This document shows, in pieces, positions 1 to 7,963 of a stretch of 9,494 nt of DNA. A program made the translations under genes and the position numbers. The notes below the pieces were generated by a model. That model was not told where the DNA came from. It did not search any database and saw nothing but the letters and a program-made list of their open reading frames with translations. Each line of letters starts with the position of its first letter. The stretch's first letter is position 1. This DNA is from Pseudomonadota bacterium (lineage in GTDB: Bacteria; Pseudomonadota; Gammaproteobacteria; Xanthomonadales; Xanthomonadaceae), in assembly GCA_023391775.1 (NCBI GenBank), contig JAEWAG010000295.1, forward strand, positions 1 to 9,494. The letters are read 5' to 3'.

Positions 1-1
1 C

Positions 2-2140
2 GGCCCGCAGACCGCAGCGGAGCTGGCGCAGCTGCTGGCGCTGGAGGGCGAGGAGCGGTTCGACGCGCTGGGCAAGCGCCTGGGCGCGATGGTCCGGGAC
101 GGCCAGCTGGTGCAGAACCGCCGCGGCGGCTTCGCCCCGGTCGAACACACCAACCTGATCCCGGGCGTGGTCATCGCCAACCCCGAGGGCTTCGGCTTCC
201 TGCGCCCGGATGCCGGCGGCGGTGACGACCTGTTCCTGCCGCCCTACGAGATGCGCAAGGTCATGCATGGCGACCGCGCACTGGCCAACGTCACCGGCAT
301 CGACCGCCGTGGTCGCCGCGAAGGCAGCATCGCCCGCGTACTCGAGCGTGGCGTGCAGCGCCTGATCGGCCGCTTCGGCACCGAGGCCGGCATCAGCTTC
401 GTCGTGCCCGACGACCGCCGCATGCAGCGCAACCTGCAGATTCCGCCCGATGCCACCGCCGGCGCCCGCGAGGGCCAGCTGGTGGTATGCGAGCTGGTGC
501 AGCCGCCGGATACCCGGCGTCCGCCGATCGGCAAGGTGGTGGCGGTGCTGGGCGACAGCCTGACCCCTTCGCTGGTGGTGGAGACCGCCATCCACGGCCA
601 CAACCTGCCGCACGAGTTCCCGCCGGAGGTGCTCGACGAGGCCACCGCCATCCCGCTGCAGGTCGAGGAGTCGATGGTCGGCGACCGCGTGGACCTGCGC
701 GCGCTGCCGCTGGTGACCATCGACGGCGAGGATGCCAAGGACTTCGACGACGCGGTCTATTGCGAACCCAACCGCCAGGGCTTCCGCCTGGTGGTGGCCA
801 TCGCCGACGTCTCCCATTACGTGCGTCCCGGCCAGCCGCTGGACGAGGAGGCGCAGAAGCGCGCGACCTCGGTCTACTTCCCCGGCTTCGTGGTGCCGAT
901 GCTGCCGGAGACCCTGTCCAACGGGATCTGCTCGCTGAACCCGAAGGTCGACCGCATGTGCTTCGTGTGCGACATGCAGGTCGACCACGATGGCGAGGTG
1001 ACCGGCTCGAGGTTCTACGAGGCGGTAATGAATTCGCACGCGCGCCTGACCTACACCCAGGTGTGGAAGGCGGTCGGCGAGGACGATGCCGAGGCGCAGG
1101 GCCAGATCGGCGCGCTGCTGCCGCAGGTGCGCCAGCTGCACCAGCTCTACCACGTGCTGGCCGCGGCCCGTGCCCGGCGCGGTGCGATCGAGTTCGAGAG
1201 CAGCGAGGTCCGCTTCGTGCTCGACAACCGCGGCGAGGTCACCCAGGCCGGCATGATCCTGCGCAACGACGCGCACAAGCTGATCGAGGAATGCATGATC
1301 GCGGCCAATGTGGAGGCCGCGCGCTACCTGCTCAGGACCCGGGTGCCGGCGCCGTTCCGCATCCACGAGAAGCCGCCGGAATCCAAGTACGCCGACCTGC
1401 TGGAGTTCCTCAAGGAGTTCAAGCTCAACCTGCCGGCGTGGAGCAAGGTGGTGCCGGGCGACTTCACCCGCCTGCTGAAGAAGGTGCGCGACCGCCCCGA
1501 CGCCACCCTGCTGGAATCGGTGCTGCTGCGCAGCCAGAGCCTGGCGGTGTATTCGCCGGACAACGCCGGCCATTTCGGCCTGGCGCTGGAGGCGTATGCG
1601 CACTTCACCTCGCCGATCCGGCGCTACCCGGACTTGCTGGTGCACCGTGCGATCAAGCATGCGCTGGTGAAGGGCAAGCCGGAGAGCTACCGCTACTCGG
1701 CGCGCGACATGGCCAGCCTGGCCCTGCAGTGCTCCGAGCGCGAGCGCCGCGCCGACGAGGCCGAGCGCGAGGTCGACGAGCGTTACCGCGCGGCGTGGAT
1801 GGAGAAGCACGTCGGCGGCCAGTTCGACGGCGTCATCAGTGGCGTGACCAGCTTCGGCCTGTTCGTGGAGCTGGACCAGTCCAAGGTCAACGGCCTGGTC
1901 CACGTGACCCAGCTTCCGCACGACTATTACCAGTTCGACCCGATGCGCAAGACCCTGTCCGGCGAGCGCCGCGGCATGGAGTTCCGCCTCGGCGACCGGG
2001 TGCGGATCGTGGTGCTGAAAGCCAGCATGGAGGACCGCAAGATCGACTTCCGGCTGGTGCCCGACGGCGAGGCCGATGCCGGGCTGCCGCCGCTGCCGCC
2101 GCGCGGCCAGCCGGCCCGCAAGCCGAAACGCAAGTACTGA
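2..2140 (+). CDS. rnr: Ribonuclease R, 5' end missing
   Basis: This is a processive 3'-to-5' exoribonuclease of the RNase II/RNB family that degrades structured RNA and takes part in rRNA, tRNA and mRNA quality control in the cytoplasm. The frame is open from base 2, so the start lies outside the window; the ATG at 89 is internal, because the residues before it (AELAQLLAL...) continue a winged-helix-like N-terminal domain. Counting from the Met at 89, a cold-shock domain (IANPEGFGFLRPD) covers about residues 25-75, the RNB domain about 200-530, and an S1 domain about 570-655, followed by a short basic tail (KPKRKY). The catalytic motif TIDGEDAKDFDDAV holds the metal-binding aspartates D212, D218, D220 and D221, equivalent to D272, D278, D280 and D281 of the E. 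coli enzyme. The RNB signature HFTSPIRRYPDLLVHR is present. The tail is shorter than in E. coli RNase R. Its place near rlmB matches the rnr-rlmB pairing known in gammaproteobacteria. Confidence 0.96.
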   Translation, partial: GPQTAAELAQLLALEGEERFDALGKRLGAMVRDGQLVQNRRGGFAPVEHTNLIPGVVIANPEGFGFLRPDAGGGDDLFLPPYEMRKVMHGDRALANVTGIDRRGRREGSIARVLERGVQRLIGRFGTEAGISFVVPDDRRMQRNLQIPPDATAGAREGQLVVCELVQPPDTRRPPIGKVVAVLGDSLTPSLVVETAIHGHNLPHEFPPEVLDEATAIPLQVEESMVGDRVDLRALPLVTIDGEDAKDFDDAVYCEPNRQGFRLVVAIADVSHYVRPGQPLDEEAQKRATSVYFPGFVVPMLPETLSNGICSLNPKVDRMCFVCDMQVDHDGEVTGSRFYEAVMNSHARLTYTQVWKAVGEDDAEAQGQIGALLPQVRQLHQLYHVLAAARARRGAIEFESSEVRFVLDNRGEVTQAGMILRNDAHKLIEECMIAANVEAARYLLRTRVPAPFRIHEKPPESKYADLLEFLKEFKLNLPAWSKVVPGDFTRLLKKVRDRPDATLLESVLLRSQSLAVYSPDNAGHFGLALEAYAHFTSPIRRYPDLLVHRAIKHALVKGKPESYRYSARDMASLALQCSERERRADEAEREVDERYRAAWMEKHVGGQFDGVISGVTSFGLFVELDQSKVNGLVHVTQLPHDYYQFDPMRKTLSGERRGMEFRLGDRVRIVVLKASMEDRKIDFRLVPDGEADAGLPPLPPRGQPARKPKRKY

Positions 2141-2143
2141 GGG
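2139..2143 (+). promoter_or_regulatory. Ribosome binding site of the GFA-family gene
   Basis: GAGGG overlaps the last two bases of the rnr stop codon and lies 6 bases before the GTG at 2150. It decides the start of the next frame and suggests translation was coupled to the end of rnr. The match is seen in the sequence; its use is inferred. Confidence 0.5.
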
Positions 2144-2149
2144 CAGCCG

Positions 2150-2626
2150 GTGGAAGCGGACGTGCAGGGCCGCCGGTACAGCGGCGGCTGCCAGTGCGGC
2201 GCGGTGCGCTTCCACCTGGCCGGCACGCCGGGCCAGGCTTCGATCTGCCACTGCCGCATGTGCCAGAAGGCGTTTGGCGGCTAATTCGCGCTGCTGGTCG
2301 AGGTCGGCGGGGCGCGGCTGGAATGGACCCGTCGCGCGCCACCCCGCTTCCAGTCGTCGAACGTGGTGCGGCGCGGTTTCTGCGCCGCCTGTGGCACGCC
2401 GCTCACCTGTGCATGGCCGGAGGGCCTGGCCCACGGCGCCTTCGATGATCCGGCTGCCCTGCCGCCCTCGATTCAGTACGGGAGCGAGGGGCAACTGCCG
2501 TTCGCCGACCAGCTCGGCGCGCTGCCGGCGAGCCCCGGCGGGCAGGAGCCGGGCTGGTACCTGGCGCGGGTGGTCTCGCGCCAGGACCCGGGCCACGACA
2601 CCGCCGGGTGGCCGCCACGGGCGTGA
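2150..2626 (+). pseudogene. GFA-family zinc protein interrupted by an in-frame TAA
   Basis: The frame from GTG 2150 to TGA 2624-2626 would encode 158 residues of the GFA family (named for glutathione-dependent formaldehyde-activating enzyme; most members have no proven reaction). The zinc-binding cysteines are all present: CQC at 14 and 16, CHCRMC at 33, 35 and 38, and CAAC at 78 and 81. Codon 45 (2282-2284) is TAA, just after CQKAFGG, where relatives usually have an aromatic residue; TAC or TAT to TAA is a one-base change. After it the frame continues without another stop or frameshift, with normal GC-rich codons and a typical C-terminal part (GTPL, then a region ending in GWPPRA). Translation as read gives only 44 residues with five of the seven cysteines. 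A restart at GTG 2363 would make an 87-residue fragment with the CAAC pair only. It is either a recent nonsense mutation or a base-calling error. It follows rnr by 9 bases and precedes rlmB. Confidence 0.8.
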
Positions 2627-2653
2627 GCCCGGACGCCGTGGGTCCCGGCAGGA

Positions 2654-2662
2654 TGCGATAAT
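2654..2662 (+). promoter_or_regulatory. Possible extended -10 promoter for rlmB
   Basis: TGCGATAAT matches an extended -10 element (TGn followed by GATAAT, one mismatch from TATAAT). It lies about 30 bases before the rlmB ATG at 2693, in the 66-base gap after the GFA-family gene, and is AT-rich compared with its surroundings. I see no good -35 hexamer at 16-18 bases upstream, which extended -10 promoters can do without. The transcript would have a short leader. The match is seen; its function is inferred. Confidence 0.45.
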
Positions 2663-2692
2663 GCCGGCCTTCCTTTCGTGGCCGCGCCGCAG

Positions 2693-3436
2693 ATGAGCAA
2701 GCAGAACCAGTGGGTGGTGGGCGTCAACGCCGTGGCCTCCGCTATCGAGAACGATGCCGAACACGTGCGCGAGGTCCTGGTCGATTCCGGTGCGCGCAAC
2801 CCGCGCCTGGTGGAGATCGAGGAGCAGGCCCGCCGCTACGGCATCGAGGTGCGCAAGGTCGCCACCCAGGCCCTGGACGGCATCGGCGGCAGCGTCCGCC
2901 ACCAGGGTGTGGCCGCGCGCTACGCCGCGGCGAAGACCTGGGACGAGGGCGAGCTGGCCGGCCTGGTCGAGGCGGCCGACGGCAAGGCCCTGCTGCTGGT
3001 GCTCGACGGCGTGCAGGATCCGCACAACCTCGGCGCCTGCCTGCGCAGCGCGCTGGCCGCCGGCGCCACCGCGGTGGTCATCCCCAAGGACAAGTCCGCC
3101 CCGGTCAACGCCACCGTGCGCAAGACCTCGGCCGGCGCCGCCGATCGCCTGCCGGTGGTGTCGGTGACGAACCTCTCGCGCACCCTGCGCGAGCTGCAGA
3201 AGCAGGGCGTGTGGATCTACGGCCTGGCCGGCGAGGCGGACGGCACCCTGTACGGCCTGGACCTCAAGGGCAATGTCGCCCTGGTCCTCGGCGGCGAGGC
3301 CGACGGCCTGCGCCGGCTGACCCGGGAGACCTGCGATGGCCTGGTGCGCATCCCCATGCCGGGCGACGTGGAAAGCCTGAACGTCTCCGTCGCCGCAGGC
3401 GTCTGCCTGTTCGAAGCGGTCCGGCAGCGCGGTTGA
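2693..3436 (+). CDS. rlmB: 23S rRNA (guanosine-2'-O)-methyltransferase RlmB
   Basis: RlmB methylates the 2'-OH of G2251 (E. coli numbering) in the peptidyl-transferase P-loop of 23S rRNA, using S-adenosylmethionine. The 247-residue product is of usual length. An N-terminal substrate-binding domain (QWVVGVNAVASAI... to HQGVAARY, about residues 6-75) is followed by a SpoU/TrmH-type SPOUT knot domain. The three SPOUT motifs are present: HNLGACLRSA at 111-120 with N112 and R118, LVLGGEADGL at 197-206 with E202, and SLNVSVAAGVCLFEA at 228-242 with N230. I chose ATG 2693 (MSKQNQWVVG) because it begins the conserved domain directly; an in-frame GTG at 2678 would add five residues and has no better ribosome site. 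No clear Shine-Dalgarno sequence is seen before either start. The sensor gene starts 27 bases after the stop, so the two may share a transcript. Confidence 0.96.
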   Translation: MSKQNQWVVGVNAVASAIENDAEHVREVLVDSGARNPRLVEIEEQARRYGIEVRKVATQALDGIGGSVRHQGVAARYAAAKTWDEGELAGLVEAADGKALLLVLDGVQDPHNLGACLRSALAAGATAVVIPKDKSAPVNATVRKTSAGAADRLPVVSVTNLSRTLRELQKQGVWIYGLAGEADGTLYGLDLKGNVALVLGGEADGLRRLTRETCDGLVRIPMPGDVESLNVSVAAGVCLFEAVRQRG

Positions 3437-3463
3437 GGACAGCGGACCGGTAGCCCACCCACC

Positions 3464-6400
3464 ATGCTGCCCATCTCCCCCAGGCGGACCGCGTTCCGCG
3501 CGCGCCGGGCCTGGACGGGATGGATCGCGGCACTGTGCCTGCTGCTGGCCACGCAACTGGCGCTGGCCGGCCCCGCCCCCGCGCCGGGGCCGCCACCACT
3601 GCGCGACTACGCCATCGATGCCTGGAGCACGCGCAACGGCCTGCCGCACAACTCGGTGCGCGACATCGCCCAGACCGCCGAGGGCTACCTGTGGTTCGCC
3701 ACCTGGGAAGGCGTGGTCCGCTACAACGGGCTGGAGTTCACCGCCTTCGACCGCGGCACCACGCCCGGCCTGCGCGACAACGGCGTCGGCGCGCTCTACC
3801 TGGATCCGCGCAGCCGGCTGTGGCTGAGTGACTCGCGCGGCAATGTCGCGCACCTGGCCGAAGGCGGGCACTGGCAGTTCCTGGAGCGACCGGCGCAGTG
3901 GCCGCGCGCGCTGGTGCACGACATGGCCACCGACGGCGCGGGCCGGCTGTGGCTGCTGTTCGAAGGACACGGCCTGGGCTGCGTGCAGCCGGACGGCCGC
4001 CTGGAGTACTTCGCCGCGCCGCCGGGCATTCCGCTGGCGGCCAGCTTCCCGCGCATGGCCATCGACGCGGCCGACCGCCTGTGGATCGGCACGATGGACG
4101 GCCTGGTGATGCGGACCGCGGCCGGGCAGTGGCACCGCTACGGGGCCGGCGACGGCCTGCCACCGGGCCTGGTGTGGCCGTACCTGGCCGCCGAAGGCAC
4201 CCTGTGGCTGGCCGCCGGCGAGCAGGTGTTCCGGCACCACGACGGCGGGTTCGAGGCGGTGCACGCGTTGCCGGGCGCCGGGCACTTCACCTCCATGCTC
4301 CAGGATCGCGAGGGTGACCTGTGGCTGGGCACCGAGAACCGCGGCCTGGCCCGGATCGGGCGCCACGGTACCGAATGGCTGTCACCGCAGCAGCTGACCG
4401 GGGCCCGCATCGCCAGCCTGCTGGAGGACGCCGAGGGCGGCATCTGGATCGGCGCCAACGGCGGCCTGTTCCGCCTGCGCGAAACCCTGTTCACCGGCTG
4501 GACGCGCCGCGACGGACTCGGCGGCGATTACGTGCGCGCGGTGTTCGAGGACCAGGAGCGCGTCCTCTGGGTCGGTGGAGGAGGCGGCCTGGACCGGCTC
4601 GACAGTGACGGCCGTTTCCGCCCGGTACGGCTGCCCGGCGGTGATGCGCAGGTGCCGTCGGTGCTGAGCCTGGCCGCCCGCGATGGTGGCGACCTGTGGG
4701 TCGGCACCTTCGCCGACGGCGTGTACCGGCTGCGCGACGGGCGCCTGCTGCGCCACTACGGCCGCGGCGAGGGCCTGCCCAGCGGGCACGTGCGCGCGAT
4801 CGCGGTCGATGCCGACGGCGCGGCCTGGATCGGAACACGCCAGGGCCTGGTGCGGATCGATGATGCCGGCCTGCAGCCACCGCCGGACGTTCCCGGGCTG
4901 CCGCGGGGCCTGGTCACCGCGCTGGCCTGGGTCGATGGCGAGCTGTGGATCGGCTCGGTCGAGGGTGCCAGCGTGCTGCGCGCCGATGGCAGCGTGCACA
5001 GACTTCCGCTGCAGCAGGCCGGCGGCGATCCGCGCACCGTGTTCGGCTTCCATCGCCTGGGCGATGCGCTGTGGATCTCCACCGATCGTGGCCTGTACCG
5101 CTGGCGCGACGGCCGGCTGGCACGGGTCGGCCTGGAGCAGGGGCTGACCGTGGACGCGGTGTTCCACCTGCTGCCCGGCCCGGCCGGCGATGCGTGGATC
5201 AGCAGCAACCGCGGGGTGCTGCGGGTGCCGTTGGCGGCGCTGGACGCGGCGGCCGACGGCACCGGTCCGGCCCTGGCGGTGCAGCGCTATACCGAAATCG
5301 ACGGCCTGCCCAGCTCGCAGGGCAATGGCAGCTCCTCGCCGGCGGCCATCCGCCGCCAGGACGGCAGCCTGTGGATCGCCACCGCCGCCGGTGCCGCCAG
5401 CGTCGACCCGCAGCGCCTGGCCCGTTACGCCGACCGGCCGGCACCGCCGCCGGTGATCGAGACGGTGGCGCTCGACGGCCGTCCGCTGGACTGGCGCCAG
5501 GTCGACCGGCTGCCCGGCGGCACCCGCGTGGCGGTCAGCTATGCCGGGCTCAGCTACCTGATGCCGGAGCGCATCCGCTACCGCACCCGGCTGCAAGGGC
5601 TGGACCCGGACTGGATCGAGCGCGGGACCCGCCGCGGCGTGGAGTTCGTGCGCCTGCCGCCGGGCCATTACACCCTCGAGGTCCAGGCCGCCCATCCCGG
5701 CGGTGCGTGGAGCTCGGAGCCCGCGCGCTGGTCGTTCCAGGTGCTTCCGCTGTGGTGGCAGCGCGCCGACGTGCGCGTGGCCGCCGTGCTCGGCGCCGGG
5801 CTGCTGCTGTTCGGGCTGTACCGGCTGCGCATGCGCGGCTACCGCGTCCGCAACCGGCGCCTGGAGCAGGAGGTGGACGCGCGCACCGCCGACCTGCAGG
5901 CCCAGGCCCGGCAGCTGATGGAGATCGACCGCGAGCGCATCGGCCTGGTCGAGCAGCTGCGCCAGCAGGCCGAGGCCTGGGAACGGCAGGCGCGCGAGGA
6001 CGCGCTCACCGGCCTGCCCAACCGGCGCCAGTTCGAGGAGACGTTGGCACGCGACCTGGCCCTGGCGCGGCGCGGCGCACATCCGCTGTGCCTGGCCCTG
6101 CTGGATATCGACCACTTCAAGCGGATCAACGACACCTGGTCGCACAGCGTGGGCGACCAGGTCCTGCGCGAGGTGGGTCAGCTGCTGGAAAGCCAGCGCC
6201 GCACCTCGGACATGGTGGCGCGGCTCGGCGGCGAGGAGTTCGCGCTGCTGATGCCCGACACCCTGCTGGAGGAGGCGCAGCTGGTGTCCGAGCGGCTGCA
6301 GGCCGCGTTCCATGCGCGCCAGGGCTGGGCCGGGGTCGACGGCCTGCAGGTCACCTTCAGCCTCGGCGTGGTGCCGCTGCGCGCGGGCGAGACCCGCGAG

Positions 6401-6475
6401 GAACTCTACCGGCGCGCCGACGCGGCCCTGTACCAGGCCAAGCGCGCCGGCCGTGACCTGCTGCAGATCGGCTGA
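3464..6475 (+). CDS. Periplasmic double-propeller sensor diguanylate cyclase (Reg_prop, Y_Y_Y, GGDEF)
   Basis: This 1003-residue inner-membrane protein is predicted to sense a periplasmic signal and make cyclic di-GMP from two GTP. A signal peptide has an Arg-rich start (R7-R15), a hydrophobic core at 17-34 and an ALA cleavage site after residue 35. Fourteen propeller repeats follow, each marked by an LW(I/L/V)G-like motif with Trp at 77, 120, 163, 207, 248, 287, 328, 369, 412, 455, 495, 537, 578 and 637, which fits two seven-bladed propellers. A Y_Y_Y domain spans about 689-762, a transmembrane helix about 770-788, and a charged coiled coil about 790-845. The GGDEF domain runs from [10 protein letters not shown] (846) to the end: D881 in [11 protein letters not shown], active-site GGEEF at 922-926, and inhibitory RTSD at 913-916, five residues before it. 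The extracellular layout is that of hybrid two-component sensors such as Bacteroides polysaccharide regulators, with GGDEF replacing the kinase. The ligand is unknown and no sugar-use genes lie nearby. Confidence 0.93.
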   Translation: MLPISPRRTAFRARRAWTGWIAALCLLLATQLALAGPAPAPGPPPLRDYAIDAWSTRNGLPHNSVRDIAQTAEGYLWFATWEGVVRYNGLEFTAFDRGTTPGLRDNGVGALYLDPRSRLWLSDSRGNVAHLAEGGHWQFLERPAQWPRALVHDMATDGAGRLWLLFEGHGLGCVQPDGRLEYFAAPPGIPLAASFPRMAIDAADRLWIGTMDGLVMRTAAGQWHRYGAGDGLPPGLVWPYLAAEGTLWLAAGEQVFRHHDGGFEAVHALPGAGHFTSMLQDREGDLWLGTENRGLARIGRHGTEWLSPQQLTGARIASLLEDAEGGIWIGANGGLFRLRETLFTGWTRRDGLGGDYVRAVFEDQERVLWVGGGGGLDRLDSDGRFRPVRLPGGDAQVPSVLSLAARDGGDLWVGTFADGVYRLRDGRLLRHYGRGEGLPSGHVRAIAVDADGAAWIGTRQGLVRIDDAGLQPPPDVPGLPRGLVTALAWVDGELWIGSVEGASVLRADGSVHRLPLQQAGGDPRTVFGFHRLGDALWISTDRGLYRWRDGRLARVGLEQGLTVDAVFHLLPGPAGDAWISSNRGVLRVPLAALDAAADGTGPALAVQRYTEIDGLPSSQGNGSSSPAAIRRQDGSLWIATAAGAASVDPQRLARYADRPAPPPVIETVALDGRPLDWRQVDRLPGGTRVAVSYAGLSYLMPERIRYRTRLQGLDPDWIERGTRRGVEFVRLPPGHYTLEVQAAHPGGAWSSEPARWSFQVLPLWWQRADVRVAAVLGAGLLLFGLYRLRMRGYRVRNRRLEQEVDARTADLQAQARQLMEIDRERIGLVEQLRQQAEAWERQAREDALTGLPNRRQFEETLARDLALARRGAHPLCLALLDIDHFKRINDTWSHSVGDQVLREVGQLLESQRRTSDMVARLGGEEFALLMPDTLLEEAQLVSERLQAAFHARQGWAGVDGLQVTFSLGVVPLRAGETREELYRRADAALYQAKRAGRDLLQIG

Positions 6476-6486
6476 GCAGGGCGTCC

Positions 6487-6503
6487 GCCGGGCTAAGCCC
6501 GGC
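6487..6503. terminator. Hairpin between converging genes, probable bidirectional terminator
   Basis: GCCGGGCTAAGCCCGGC is a perfect inverted repeat: a 7-bp GC stem with a 3-base loop. It begins 11 bases after the stop of the cyclase gene and lies where the converging RNase T gene should end. It has no T-run on either side, so it is not a classical Rho-independent terminator; GC-rich hairpins of this kind are common at gene ends in high-GC genomes. The minus strand holds the only stop triplet near the RNase T end (TAG, 6495 to 6493), in another frame. The repeat is seen; the terminator role is inferred. Confidence 0.5.
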
Positions 6504-7153
6504 AGGGGCGACGGCCAGGCGTTGGCGATGCGGCAGAACAGTCGCGCGGTCTGCTCGGCGTCGTACACGGCCGAGTGCGCCTCCTGCGCGTTCCATTCGA
6601 AGCCGGCCGCCTGCATCGCCCGCGCAAGCACGGTCTGGCCGTAGGCCAGGCCGGCCAGGGTCACCGTGTCGAACACGCTGAAGGGATGGAACGGATTGCG
6701 CTTGTGGCCGCTGCGGGCCACGGCGGCGTTGATGAAGTTCAGGTCGAAGTGGGCGTTGTGGCCGACCAGGATCGCGCGCTGGCAGCCATGCCGCTTGACC
6801 GCCGCGCGCACCTGGTTGAACACGTGGCCCAGCGCCTCGCGCTCCGGCCGGGCCAGGCGGAAGGGGTGGTCCAGGTCGATGCCGGTGACTTCCAGCGACT
6901 TGGGGTCGATCTCGGTCCCCGGCGCGGGGATGAAGTGCGCGCAGGCGGTCTGCCCGGGCACGAACAGGCCCTGCTCGTCCAGCTCGATCGGCACGGCGGC
7001 CATTTCCAGCAGCGCGTGCCGGTTCCAGTCGAAGCCGCCGGTCTCCACGTCCACCACCACCGGCAGGAACCCGCGGAAGCGGCGCGCCATCGCACTGGGA
7101 GGCGACGCAGGGTCTTCCGCCGACGCCAGGGCGTCCATATCGCTTTCAGTCAT
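6493..7153 (-). CDS. rnt: Ribonuclease T; no in-frame stop codon at its expected end
   Basis: RNase T is a DEDDh 3'-to-5' exonuclease that trims the 3' ends of tRNA, 5S and 23S rRNA and removes the terminal A of tRNA-CCA. From ATG 7153 the product has a short variable start, then the domain from [19 protein letters not shown]. The catalytic residues are all there: D35 and E37 (VDVETGG), D137 ([10 protein letters not shown]), H193 and D198 ([11 protein letters not shown]). [13 protein letters not shown] (151-163) is typical of RNase T. The domain ends near FCRIANAW (206-213), where E. coli RNase T (215 residues) also nears its end. No stop follows in this frame: it stays open to a TGA at 4384-4382, antisense to the cyclase gene. 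The end given here is a TAG one frame away; a one-base insertion, for instance in the G4 run at 6505-6508, would explain it. GTG 7207 is a longer possible start. The gene lies 78 bases after phoU; no clear ribosome binding site is seen. Confidence 0.82.
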
Positions 7154-7212
7154 GCGCGCAAGGGTACTGCACGGCAGGCCCTGGCGGGGCGACGGCATCC
7201 TGCCCACGGAAC

Positions 7213-7232
7213 AGCGGCGCCGCCGGCGCGCT
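7213..7232 (-). terminator. GC hairpin just after phoU
   Basis: An imperfect inverted repeat (left arm AGCGGCGCC, loop GCC, right arm GGCGCGCT, one bulged base) begins at the last base of the phoU stop codon. It could form a strong GC hairpin at the end of the pst-phoU transcript and separate it from rnt. There is no T-run after it, and the region is GC-rich enough to give such repeats by chance. Confidence 0.3.
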
Positions 7233-7933
7233 CAGGGCGAGGTCGCGCTGCTGGTGTCGTCGCGCTTCTCGCGTGGCTCCGGCGGCTGCTCGCCGTGCAG
7301 CAGGAACCAGACATTCTCGGCGATGTTGGTGGCATGGTCGCCGATCCGCTCCAGGTTCTTGGCCATGAACAGCAGGTGCGTGCACGGGGTGATGTTGCGC
7401 GGGTCCTCCATCATGTAGGTCAGCAGCTCGCGGAACAGCGCGGTGTACTGCTGGTCCAGGCGCGCATCGTTGTCGCGCACCTGCAGGGCCAGCTCGCCGT
7501 CGCTTTCGCGGTAGGCGCGCAGGGCCTGGCGCACCTGCCCGGCGGCCAGCATGCCCAGCGCCCGCAGGCTGGCGGTGTGCGGCAGCGGCGGAGCGGTGTT
7601 GAGTGCCATCGAGCGCTTGGCCATGTTGGCCGCGTAATCGCCGATGCGCTCGATGTCGGCCGGGATCCGCAGCCCGGCCAGGATCTCGCGCAGGTCGCGC
7701 GCCAGCGGCCCGCGCAGGGCCAGGCGCATGGCATCGTGGCTGATCCGGCGCTCGGCCTCGTCGATGGCCTCGTCATTGGCCACGATCCGCTGCGCGGCGT
7801 TGTCGTCGCGGCGCTCCACCACGTCCAGCGCGGCCTCCAGCTGGGCGACCGCGGTGTGGCCCATCTCCACGATCCGCTCGACCAGCTGGTGCTGCTCGTC
7901 GTCGTAGCTCCTGACGATGTGTCCGTTTGCCAT
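7232..7933 (-). CDS. phoU: Phosphate signalling regulator PhoU
   Basis: PhoU is a cytoplasmic regulator that links the PstSCAB phosphate transporter to the PhoR-PhoB two-component system, keeping the Pho regulon off when phosphate is plentiful and limiting phosphate uptake. The product has 233 residues, the usual size. It is all helical in appearance and contains the two PhoU repeats, each with the conserved metal-binding type motif: ADIERIGDYAANMAK at 92-106 and NLERIGDHATNIAEN at 193-207. The start at ATG 7933 (MANGHIVRSYDDE) is fixed by a GGAG seven bases upstream, so the longer open frame that runs up into pstB is not real. It follows pstB by 56 bases in the same direction, as in most proteobacterial pst operons. 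The C-terminal tail (PPEPREKRDDTSSATSP) is polar and probably unstructured. Confidence 0.96.
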   Translation of the reverse strand: MANGHIVRSYDDEQHQLVERIVEMGHTAVAQLEAALDVVERRDDNAAQRIVANDEAIDEAERRISHDAMRLALRGPLARDLREILAGLRIPADIERIGDYAANMAKRSMALNTAPPLPHTASLRALGMLAAGQVRQALRAYRESDGELALQVRDNDARLDQQYTALFRELLTYMMEDPRNITPCTHLLFMAKNLERIGDHATNIAENVWFLLHGEQPPEPREKRDDTSSATSP

Positions 7934-7940
7934 TGTGGAA

Positions 7941-7944
7941 CTCC
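7941..7944 (-). promoter_or_regulatory. Ribosome binding site of phoU
   Basis: GGAG on the minus strand lies seven bases before ATG 7933. It is the clearest Shine-Dalgarno sequence in the window after that of the GFA-family gene and it decides the phoU start. Confidence 0.7.
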
Positions 7945-7963
7945 GGGAAAAACTGGGGGAATG

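Noticed and set aside
487..2448. Long open frame of 653 codons on the plus strand overlapping rnr and the GFA-family gene
   Set aside because: Its translation is Arg/Gly/Ala/Pro-rich low-complexity sequence with no family resemblance, and it lies out of frame inside the clearly recognised RNase R gene. It is a by-product of high GC content.
2678..2692. GTG 2678 as the rlmB start
   Set aside because: It adds only MAAPQ before the conserved MSKQNQWVVG and has no ribosome site; ATG 2693 is the simpler choice.
3689..5400. Periodic DNA repeats of about 120-130 bases in the sensor gene
   Set aside because: They are the coding trace of the propeller blades (CTGTGG plus neighbours), not tandem DNA repeats; the intervening sequence differs between copies.
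4382..6492. Antisense frame opposite the cyclase gene as a real C-terminal extension of RNase T
   Set aside because: The sequence (Gln-, His-, Ala- and Pro-rich) is the codon-register mirror of the cyclase repeats and resembles no known domain. Avoidance of TTA, CTA and TCA codons in the sense gene explains its openness.
7160..7170. TACCCT-like -10 element before rnt on the minus strand
   Set aside because: It matches the -10 consensus at only three of six positions and no -35 element is found at the right distance.
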